DNA of 64,000 bases, taken from contig CCMH01000005.1 of the NCBI GenBank assembly GCA_000751595.1, positions 1 through 64,000 of the forward strand. Reading direction: 5' to 3'. A model generated the notes under the pieces. It was given only the letters and a program-made list of their open reading frames with translations, was not told where the DNA came from and made no database searches. Position 1 is the first letter of the stretch, and each line of letters starts with the position of its first letter. Below, one piece after another: positions 57,053 to 64,000 of this stretch. Origin of the DNA: Weeksella massiliensis. GTDB lineage: Bacteria > Bacteroidota > Bacteroidia > Flavobacteriales > Weeksellaceae. Made by a program: the position numbers and the translations under genes.

Positions 57053-58615
57053 ATGGAAGTATTAATTGGCGTAATTGCTTTATTGGTCGGTGCTACAATA
57101 GGATACTTTTTATCGAAAAAATCTGTCGATAAAGAGAATCAATTACTCATCGAACAAGCAAAACAGCAAGCCGATGCTTTGATCAAAGAAGCACAAAAAG
57201 AAGGAGAAAACATCAAGAAAGAAAAGATTTTTCAAGCAAAAGAGAAATTTTTAGAATTAAAATCAAAACACGAAGAATCGGTTAATCAACGCGAAAGAAA
57301 AATTGCCGATCAAGAGTTCAAACTAAAAGAACGCGAAGACCGTGTAAAGAGCGATTTAGCCGAAGTGCAAAAAGCCAAAGATGGACTGAAAGCTGAACAA
57401 GGAAACATCAAAGCACGCACAGAAAAGCTAAATATTCGCCAACGTGAAGTGGATACCATGCACAAAAAACAAGTAGAAACATTAGAGAAAATCTCTCATT
57501 TTTCTGCTGATGAAGCACGTGCAGAATTGATGGAAATCCTGAAAGACGAAGCCAAAACCAAAGCACAAGCTCAGATTCAAGAAATTATGGAAGAGGCCGA
57601 ATTGAATGGTAAAAATGAAGCAAGAAAAATTGTAATTCAAGCCATTCAAAGAATCGGTACAGAGCAAGCAATCGAAAATGCTGTGTCTGTCTTCAACATA
57701 GAATCAGACGAAATCAAAGGGAGAATCATTGGTCGAGAAGGTAGAAACATTCGAGCTCTAGAAGCTGCAACGGGTGTAGAAATTATTGTAGACGATACGC
57801 CAGAGGCAATTATTTTATCATGTTTTGATCCTGTTCGTCGAGAAATTGCTCGTTTATCGTTGCACCGATTAGTGACCGATGGTCGTATTCACCCTGCACG
57901 TATCGAAGAAGTGGTGGCGAAAACAACCAAACATATCGAAGATGAAATCATCGAAGTAGGTAAGAAAACCATTCTCGATCTAGGTATTCATGGCTTGCAT
58001 AAAGATTTGGTTCGCATTATTGGTAGGATGAAATACCGTTCTTCGTATGGTCAGAACTTGTTACAGCACTCGCGAGAAGTTGCACATATTGCTGGAACTT
58101 TAGCCGCTGAATTAGGTCTGAATGCGAAGTTAGCAAAACGTGCCGGATTGTTGCACGATATAGGGAAAGTGCCTGAGCAAGAATCAGAATTGCCTCACGC
58201 AATTTTAGGAATGCAATGGGCAGAAAAATTTGGTGAAAATCCAGAAGTTGTCAATGCAATTGGAGCTCACCACGATGAAATAGAAATGACGTCGTTGATT
58301 TCGCCAATCGTTCAAGTAGCCGATGCTATTTCTGGTGCTAGACCAGGCGCTCGTCGTCAGGTGTTGGAGTCGTATATCCAACGATTAAAAGACTTAGAAA
58401 CTACCGCACTTAATTTTGATGGTGTTGAGAAAGCTTACGCAATCCAAGCGGGTAGAGAATTACGGGTAATGGTCGAAAGTGAAAAAGTAGATGATGCTAA
58501 AGCAGCTGAATTATCGTTTTTGATTTCGGATAAAATTCAAAATGAAATGACGTATCCAGGACAAGTTCGCGTTACTGTAATTCGTGAAACTCGTGCCGTA
58601 AACATCGCACGCTAA
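57053..58615 (+). CDS. rny: Ribonuclease Y
   Basis: A 520-residue membrane-anchored endoribonuclease that starts mRNA decay. One N-terminal transmembrane helix (about 3-20) precedes a long coiled coil (25-205). A KH domain (about 210-270, [21 protein letters not shown]) is followed by the HD phosphohydrolase domain with H and D in SREVAHIAG and LLHDIGK, then AHHDE. The start [13 protein letters not shown] is 25 nt after the 6S RNA tail. A terminator follows. Confidence 0.97.
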   Translation: MEVLIGVIALLVGATIGYFLSKKSVDKENQLLIEQAKQQADALIKEAQKEGENIKKEKIFQAKEKFLELKSKHEESVNQRERKIADQEFKLKEREDRVKSDLAEVQKAKDGLKAEQGNIKARTEKLNIRQREVDTMHKKQVETLEKISHFSADEARAELMEILKDEAKTKAQAQIQEIMEEAELNGKNEARKIVIQAIQRIGTEQAIENAVSVFNIESDEIKGRIIGREGRNIRALEAATGVEIIVDDTPEAIILSCFDPVRREIARLSLHRLVTDGRIHPARIEEVVAKTTKHIEDEIIEVGKKTILDLGIHGLHKDLVRIIGRMKYRSSYGQNLLQHSREVAHIAGTLAAELGLNAKLAKRAGLLHDIGKVPEQESELPHAILGMQWAEKFGENPEVVNAIGAHHDEIEMTSLISPIVQVADAISGARPGARRQVLESYIQRLKDLETTALNFDGVEKAYAIQAGRELRVMVESEKVDDAKAAELSFLISDKIQNEMTYPGQVRVTVIRETRAVNIAR

Positions 58616-58638
58616 TCATTTGAAAAACGATGATAAAT

Positions 58639-58673
58639 AAAAATCCGATTCATAATTGAATCGGATTTTTTTA
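58639..58673. terminator. rny terminator, bidirectional
   Basis: AAAAATCCGATTCA (58639-58652), TAAT loop, TGAATCGGATTTTT (58657-58670): perfect 14-bp stem between convergent genes. Confidence 0.92.
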
Positions 58674-58691
58674 TGATTATAAGATTGTATT

Positions 58692-60467
58692 TTATAAAGC
58701 TTTACACTTTTCTTTTAACCAAGATTTTTCATCTTCGCTAAGATTCGGACTTAAACGATCATACACCATTTGATGATAATTGTTCATCCAATCTTTTTCC
58801 ATTGTGGTTAATAATGTTGTATCAATCAAATTTGTATCAATCGGGAAGAGAGTCAGAGTTTCGAAATCATAAAAAGTTCCGAAAGCTGTTTTTTCAGTTT
58901 TTCGAACCAAAATAAGATTCTCAATTCGGATTCCATATTCGCCATCACGGTACATTCCCGGTTCGTTAGATACAATCATACCTTCTTGCAAAACAGTAGG
59001 ATTTTCATCGGTTCGGATACTTTGCGGACCTTCATGAACACACAAATAATGTCCAATTCCGTGACCTGTTCCATGACCGAAGTTTAGACCATTTTGCCAC
59101 AAAAATTGTCTTGCCAAAATATCGAGTTGCGAACCTCGTGTTTGATGTGGAAATTTGGCAGAAGAAAGCGCAATCATTCCTTTCAAAACTAAGGTGTAAT
59201 CTGTTTTCTCTTTCTCGGTCGGCTCACTAAATTTCATGGTTCGGGTAATGTCGGTGGTTCCGTCTAAATATTGACCACCAGAATCAATCAACACCAAAGC
59301 TTCTCTGCCCAAAACAGCTGCGGTATCTTTTTTGGCACTGTAATGATTCATCGCGCCGTTTGCCGCATAACCACAAATTGTTCCGAAACTTGGTCCTTTG
59401 GCTAAGGCTTGTTGTGCTCTGAATTTTAACAACTCTTCACCTGCCGTAAATTCAGTGATCGACTGATCGATATTGTTTTCTAACCACATGAAAAATTGCG
59501 TTAAAGCAACCCCGTCTTTGATCATCGCTTGACGAATGCCTTCGATTTCAATTTCGTTTTTTATACTTTTTTGTAAAGTAACCGGTGATAGCGTTTCGAT
59601 AATTTTTGCTGTGGTAGGAAGGGCTTCAAACAAAGATTGATTCAATCGATTTGCATCAAAAAGTACTTTCGATTGTGCGTCAAGCTGAGATAAAAATTCT
59701 GTGATTGATGAATAAGGTTCTACCGAAACACCAATCGAATCTAAATATTCTTTGGCTTTACTGTCTAACTTTTGTTCATCAATAAATAAATTGACCGAAT
59801 TGTTTTCGACCACCACATACGAAATAACCAAAGGGTTGAAATTTACATCGCTTCCGCGAATATTTAGCAACCACGCAATTTCATCCAAACTTGCTAAAAT
59901 ATAGACATTTGCGTCTACTTTTTGCATTTCGGTTCGAACACTTTTCAGTTTTTCTTGTGCAGATTTACCCGCATATTTTTCATCATATATTTCTAAAAGA
60001 TTGTTTGGTAGTGGCGGACGTTCGGTCCAAATAGCATCGATTAAATCAACAGATTGTATAGAAATATTTTTGTTTAATAAACTTTTTTGGTAGGATGTAA
60101 ATTGTTGGTGTGTAAACATTTGAGGATTCAATCCGAGTTTTTCACCTTCTTTGAGTTCACTTTTCAACCAAGAAATAATATCGGGCGTTTCGGGCATGCG
60201 ATCTTTCATTAAAGTGAAAGAAGTATCGGCTAATTGATTTTCGGCTTGAATAAAATAGCGAGAATCGGTCCAAAGGGCTGCTTTATCCAATGTAACCACC
60301 GCTGTTCCGGCAGAACCTGAGAAACCTGCGATCCAATTTCTTTCTTGCCAATGTTTGGCTAAATATTCGCTAATATGTGGATCTGTTCCTGGAATAATGG
60401 TTGCGTGTACGCCGTTTTTTTTCATTTCTTCACGGAGAAGCGCTAAACGTTCTTTGTAAATATTCAT
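58692..60467 (-). CDS. M24 Xaa-Pro aminopeptidase
   Basis: A 591-residue three-domain aminopeptidase P of the large (eukaryote-like) type. Two creatinase-like N-terminal domains (1-300) precede the pita-bread M24 domain. The dinuclear metal ligands are visible in VLIDSGGQYLDGTTDITRT (two Asp), HGTGHGIGH (His), and NEPGMYRDGEYGIRIEN (two Glu). It removes N-terminal residues before Pro in peptides. No signal peptide, so cytoplasmic. Monocistronic. Confidence 0.94.
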   Translation of the reverse strand: MNIYKERLALLREEMKKNGVHATIIPGTDPHISEYLAKHWQERNWIAGFSGSAGTAVVTLDKAALWTDSRYFIQAENQLADTSFTLMKDRMPETPDIISWLKSELKEGEKLGLNPQMFTHQQFTSYQKSLLNKNISIQSVDLIDAIWTERPPLPNNLLEIYDEKYAGKSAQEKLKSVRTEMQKVDANVYILASLDEIAWLLNIRGSDVNFNPLVISYVVVENNSVNLFIDEQKLDSKAKEYLDSIGVSVEPYSSITEFLSQLDAQSKVLFDANRLNQSLFEALPTTAKIIETLSPVTLQKSIKNEIEIEGIRQAMIKDGVALTQFFMWLENNIDQSITEFTAGEELLKFRAQQALAKGPSFGTICGYAANGAMNHYSAKKDTAAVLGREALVLIDSGGQYLDGTTDITRTMKFSEPTEKEKTDYTLVLKGMIALSSAKFPHQTRGSQLDILARQFLWQNGLNFGHGTGHGIGHYLCVHEGPQSIRTDENPTVLQEGMIVSNEPGMYRDGEYGIRIENLILVRKTEKTAFGTFYDFETLTLFPIDTNLIDTTLLTTMEKDWMNNYHQMVYDRLSPNLSEDEKSWLKEKCKAL

Positions 60468-60681
60468 TGTTAGAATGTTTAATTTTAAATGATTAGTATT
60501 TGAAGTAAATCAACAAAATTTCTGTTCAGTTCTGTTTTCCTATTGGTAGGATATGAACAAATCCTACAAGAATTTTGTTGCGATAAATTTACGGATTCTC
60601 TCTTTAATGGGCTTCATTTTGTTGCTGAAATCGCTTATCTAATGAAAAATTATCGCTAAAATTGTAGTTGAAACGAAACGA

Positions 60682-61047
60682 ATGGAAAATAAAAAGTGTC
60701 AACGGTGTGGTGAAAATTTTTCTTGTCAAGCGAGTAATATTTCGGTATGTGATTGCTCTTCAATAGAATTGAAAGTCGAAACCAAAGAATTTCTTGCCAA
60801 AACCTATTACGATTGTTTGTGTCCGAATTGTTTACAAGCATTAGATCAGTACGCAGAATTAGCAAAACAATATCCTTTTCCTAACGATCGCACGATGTTT
60901 ATTCCGCAAATTCACTATTATATAGAAGGACAATATTGGGTTTTTACCGAGTTTTATCATTACGAGAAAGGGCGTTGTTGTGGAAATAATTGTCGTCATT
61001 GTGCGTATGGTTTCAAACAAAAAATCAAAAAAGGAGGATTCTATTAA
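60682..61047 (+). CDS. Fused CWC-DUF5522 cysteine-rich protein
   Basis: A 121-residue protein with two zinc-ribbon-like parts. Residues 1-60 (CQRCGENFSCQ, CDCSSIEL, CLCPNCL) match the cysteine-rich CWC family. The C-terminal part (YYIEGQYWVFTEFYHYEKGR then CCGNNCRHCAYGFK) matches DUF5522. In related genomes I recall these as separate short proteins, so this looks like a fusion. Metal binding is likely; function unknown. It lies 42 nt upstream of the exonuclease gene, perhaps in one operon. Confidence 0.82.
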   Translation: MENKKCQRCGENFSCQASNISVCDCSSIELKVETKEFLAKTYYDCLCPNCLQALDQYAELAKQYPFPNDRTMFIPQIHYYIEGQYWVFTEFYHYEKGRCCGNNCRHCAYGFKQKIKKGGFY

Positions 61048-61089
61048 GGTAATTTTTAACGTTTTATTACCCAAAATTCTCTCAGCGAA

Positions 61090-62502
61090 TTGCGAAATTT
61101 GCCTATGCTCAAAGAACAATCATCACAACCCTTGTATGCAATTGTAGATATAGAAACCAACGGAAGTGCTGCTGCGCAAGGTGGAATTACAGAAATCGCA
61201 ATTTTTTTACACAACGGAAAAGAGATTATAGACGAATACCAAACTTTGGTAAATCCCGGAAAACCAATTCCTTTTCATATCCAAACGCTAACCGGAATTA
61301 CACCCGAAATGTTGGTCGATGCTCCACGTTTCGAGGAAGTTGCCCAAGAAGTGTATAGTTATTTGGAGAAAGCCATTTTTGTAGCGCACAATGTTAGTTT
61401 TGATTTTTCTTTCTTGCATAAACAATTTTCGGATGTCGGTATAGATTGGAAACCCAATAAATTATGCACCGTTCGGCTAGCCAGGAAAATTTTCCCGGGT
61501 TATAGAAGTTATAGTTTGGGTACGCTATGCGAAAATCTTCAGATTCCTTTGTACGACCGACATAGAGCGGCAGGAGATGCTAAAGCTACGACGATTCTTT
61601 TTGAGCAATTGTTGGAAAACGATTATGAAGGTTGGATTGAGAAAATGAGCAAATCCAATGCGAAGATTCTTCGTTTGCCAAGTAATTTGAAGCATCAAAA
61701 CTTAGAACATTTACCTGCAACTGCCGGGGTTTATTTTTTTAAAAGTAAGGATGATAAATTTCTTTACATCGGAAAAGCCATCAATATTCAAAAACGAGTG
61801 AACGATCATTTTGCCGGAAACAATGCAGGGCAAAGAAGGCAAGATTTTCTGAATGATATCTATACGATTGATTATCTGGAAACGGGCAATGAGTTGATGG
61901 CTTTACTGACAGAGCATGAACACATCAAGCGGTATTGGCCAAAACATAATCGTGCATTGAAAGGAACGAACCCGAAGTTTGGAATAACTTCTTACGTTGA
62001 TCAAGCTGGATATGAGCGAATTGTAATCGTGAAAGTTACTTCGCAAACTACTTGTTTTGCATATTTTGATCGTGTGCATGATGCTACGCAAGGTTTGTTG
62101 GATAAGATCAATGAATTTAACCTTAATCATTTATTGTGTACTTTTTATAATGAAGATCCGCTCGATAAAAAAGATAAAAATGCTCTACTCAAAACGCAAA
62201 CTTTAGACAATCCTACCGAATATAACCAAAGAGTTACCGAAATGAAGGAAAGTTTTACCGATAAAATGAATTCATTTTTTATCCTAGGAAAAGGTAGAAA
62301 CGCAGAAGAACAATCGTATATATTGGTAAAAAACAATCAACTATATGCAAAAGGTTTTTTTGCAATGAATTATACAGAAAGGTTAGAAGATATCGTGCAA
62401 GCAAACGATCGATGCGAAAGCAGTTATTATGCCATGCAATTGATTCTTCGGTATAAGGAAGCACATCCTACTTCTGTTTTTCCATATGAAGAGGAAATGT
62501 AA
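61090..62502 (+). CDS. DEDDh exonuclease-GIY-YIG endonuclease fusion
   Basis: A 470-residue protein; the start is possibly MLKEQSSQP (61105). Residues about 10-175 are a DnaQ-type 3'-5' exonuclease: D and E in AIVDIETNG, D in AHNVSFDFSF, and HRAAGDAKAT. Residues about 200-290 are a UvrC-like GIY-YIG domain (ATAGVYFFKSKDDKFLYIGK, INIQKRVNDHF). About 180 residues follow without family assignment. The layout resembles the Pol III epsilon-UvrC/Cho fusions of mycobacteria and Bacteroidota, linked to damage repair. Confidence 0.9.
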   Translation: MRNLPMLKEQSSQPLYAIVDIETNGSAAAQGGITEIAIFLHNGKEIIDEYQTLVNPGKPIPFHIQTLTGITPEMLVDAPRFEEVAQEVYSYLEKAIFVAHNVSFDFSFLHKQFSDVGIDWKPNKLCTVRLARKIFPGYRSYSLGTLCENLQIPLYDRHRAAGDAKATTILFEQLLENDYEGWIEKMSKSNAKILRLPSNLKHQNLEHLPATAGVYFFKSKDDKFLYIGKAINIQKRVNDHFAGNNAGQRRQDFLNDIYTIDYLETGNELMALLTEHEHIKRYWPKHNRALKGTNPKFGITSYVDQAGYERIVIVKVTSQTTCFAYFDRVHDATQGLLDKINEFNLNHLLCTFYNEDPLDKKDKNALLKTQTLDNPTEYNQRVTEMKESFTDKMNSFFILGKGRNAEEQSYILVKNNQLYAKGFFAMNYTERLEDIVQANDRCESSYYAMQLILRYKEAHPTSVFPYEEEM

Positions 62503-62605
62503 GAAAATACAGCATTTTTGATAAAAGCACAAGGTAGGAAAGTTGGTTTTGATGGTAAGTTTCGTTAAAAAAAATTAACTTTGTGAAATTACAGCAACTT
62601 GAATC

Positions 62606-63697
62606 ATGAAGTACAAAATAAACATTATACGATATCATTTCGGTGAATTCATTTTTTCTTTTTTCGTATGGATTTTTACCACGATGTTGTTTTTGTTTAT
62701 CAAAATAGACGATTTATCTTCAGAAGATTTACAAAGAATTTACGGTTTAGCGCCCAATATCACGAAACGATATTTGTATGTAAATGGATTTATAATTAGT
62801 TCGATTTTCGGCTTGATAAATGCTTTTTTGCATGCCTATATTTATAACCGAATTATGCGCAAAGCTTCGTACTACAAAATTGTTCTCACGCGTTTGTTTC
62901 TATTCTTTTGTGTTTCTACAGTCGTTCTTTATTTTATTTTTAGAAACTTCTACGACTATGATTTTTGGTCTTTATTCACCTTAAAATCCAATCATGTTCA
63001 TCTTAGTTTTTATAGTTTTTATTTGTATTTGATGATGATTGATATTCTACAAACTACTTTTTTACAGTTGCGGAGAAGTTTAGGAGTCGATTTTTTTCAA
63101 AATTTTATCAAAAGCAAATACAGCAAACCAAAGACCGAAAATCGTGTATTTATGTTTATCGATTTGGTAAATTCTACACCGACGGTCGAAAAATTAGGTG
63201 CAGTTCGGTTCAGTTCGTTTATCCAAGATTGTTTTATGTTTTTGTCGGATGTGGTCATAAAATATAACGGTATCATTTATCAATATGTAGGAGATGAAGT
63301 GGTAATCAATTGGAAGAAAGAACGTCATTTTGAGTACGATGATTGTTTAGAAATGTTTTTCGAATTTCAGAAAATCCTAAACGATAATCATACTTATTTT
63401 ATAGAACATTATCAATTGACGCCTCGGTTCAGATGTTCTTTGAATGATGGTGAAGTGTCGGTTGCTTTTGTTGGCGATACCAAACGAGAAATTGCTTTTC
63501 ATGGTAATGTTTTGCATGTGGCTTCAAGATTAGAAAATGTGGCAAAAGATTATGATGCAGACATGGTTATTTCTGATTCTTTTTATCATCAAATCAAGAA
63601 TAAACAGAACTATGATTTTTCTGTATTGGATAATCTTTTTCTTCGAGGCGTTAATAAAAAAACGAAGGCTTATACCGTAAAAAAGAAAAACCTATAG
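62606..63697 (+). CDS. Membrane class III nucleotide cyclase
   Basis: A 363-residue protein with four predicted N-terminal transmembrane helices (about 10-165) and a cyclase homology domain (180-355). Metal ligands D186 (in FIDLVNST) and D230 (in YVGDEV) are present, as is R308. The usual transition-state Asn position is H304 (GNVLHVASRLE), and the base-selecting Lys position is Q226. The purine or pyrimidine product is therefore uncertain. It is convergent with a gene ending in a Pycsar-effector-like domain, with a 6-nt overlap of stops, so a functional link is possible but unproven. Confidence 0.85.
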   Translation: MKYKINIIRYHFGEFIFSFFVWIFTTMLFLFIKIDDLSSEDLQRIYGLAPNITKRYLYVNGFIISSIFGLINAFLHAYIYNRIMRKASYYKIVLTRLFLFFCVSTVVLYFIFRNFYDYDFWSLFTLKSNHVHLSFYSFYLYLMMIDILQTTFLQLRRSLGVDFFQNFIKSKYSKPKTENRVFMFIDLVNSTPTVEKLGAVRFSSFIQDCFMFLSDVVIKYNGIIYQYVGDEVVINWKKERHFEYDDCLEMFFEFQKILNDNHTYFIEHYQLTPRFRCSLNDGEVSVAFVGDTKREIAFHGNVLHVASRLENVAKDYDADMVISDSFYHQIKNKQNYDFSVLDNLFLRGVNKKTKAYTVKKKNL

Positions 63698-64000
63698 ATT
63701 CTTGAAAGCGAAAATAAACGACAAAACAGACACAATAATTCCGACTAAGAAAATGATGTAAGAAACACTGAGTAATCGGTATTTTCTGTCGAGAACTTTT
63801 CCTAAATAATACAAATCCTTAATCAAAGAATCGTACAACGAATCGCGCTGTTGCATCAATTCATTTAATGCGTCGGTATAGGTTTCTAAACTTAAATTTT
63901 TGAAGTTTCCGAAAAATAATAAATTGGTAGTTTTAAAATTCACTAAATCTTCACTGACTTGATTCGAACTAATTTTTGGTTTCGTACTAAGAATCGTAAA
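63692..64000 (-). CDS. C-terminal part of a DUF5706 / Pycsar effector-like membrane protein (partial)
   Basis: The frame is open from the right edge to the stop at 63692, giving 102 residues of a longer protein. A GTG at 63943 is not its start. The segments TTNLLFFGNFKNLSLETYTD, DSLYDSLIKDLYYLGKVLDR and KYRLLSVSYIIFLVGIIVSV match the DUF5706 (Pycsar effector, PycTM-type) C-terminus with its last transmembrane helix. In many flavobacteria this domain follows an HD phosphohydrolase domain, which would lie outside the window. Function depends on that missing part. Confidence 0.78.
   Translation of the reverse strand, partial: FTILSTKPKISSNQVSEDLVNFKTTNLLFFGNFKNLSLETYTDALNELMQQRDSLYDSLIKDLYYLGKVLDRKYRLLSVSYIIFLVGIIVSVLSFIFAFKNL

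Overview
The window is a compact, AT-rich bacterial chromosome segment. Gene content points to a flavobacterium (Bacteroidota, Flavobacteriales, probably Weeksellaceae-like). The evidence is a type II-C Cas9 with an [14 protein letters not shown]-type Cas2, several TonB-dependent receptors, a two-ORF metH, a 6S RNA of the flavobacterial kind between zapA and rny, and promoters of the Bacteroidota form (TTG, about 20 nt, TAnnTTTG). The species assignment is inference. No complete tRNA, rRNA, insertion sequence or prophage was seen.

Layout. 1-6.2 kb: a type II-C CRISPR-Cas locus. The array is cut by the left edge; cas2, cas1 and cas9 run leftward and a tracrRNA diverges from cas9. 6.3-12.4 kb: DNA-damage and repair genes (umuC-umuD in reversed order, a SRAP/HMCES-type protein, a Smr-less MutS2, Ung). 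12.4-20 kb: an SDR and the methionine/one-carbon block (metF, two-part metH, homoserine dehydrogenase), with two divergent SAM-I riboswitches in the metH/hom intergenic region. 20-24.6 kb: GH25 lysozyme, DUF1573 protein, a thioredoxin-like protein and a TonB receptor, the last two divergent from a DtxR/MntR-type regulator across a palindrome that overlaps the receptor promoter. 24.7-36.5 kb: valS, a CstB-like persulfide dioxygenase-rhodanese, fumC, a TonB receptor divergent from a MocR regulator, a WG-repeat protein, menB.

36.6-47.5 kb is a decaying stretch. It holds a frameshifted N-terminal GH2 remnant, a small secreted ORF with an in-frame amber stop, a TPR histidine kinase split at an A5 tract, a truncated AraC gene joined to the tail of a royal-jelly/SMP-30-type gene, an amidohydrolase with a large internal deletion, and a T-arm-like, pseudoknot-forming sequence in front of an SPFH gene. 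DsbA-like, aldo/keto reductase and tandem 3-hydroxyacyl-CoA dehydrogenase genes in it look intact. 47.5-58.6 kb: SPFH protein, alpha/beta hydrolase, TRIC-type channel, grpE-dnaJ, TonB receptor plus M23 peptidase, coiled-coil protein-zapA-6S RNA-rny. 58.7-64 kb: an M24 aminopeptidase, a fused CWC-DUF5522 protein, an exonuclease-GIY-YIG fusion, and a membrane class III nucleotide cyclase convergent with a protein ending in a Pycsar-effector-like (DUF5706) domain that leaves the window.

Across the window the 11-mer TTCGGTAGGAT (or its complement) occurs at least eight times, far above chance, in coding and non-coding DNA. It is the least explained genome-scale signal here.
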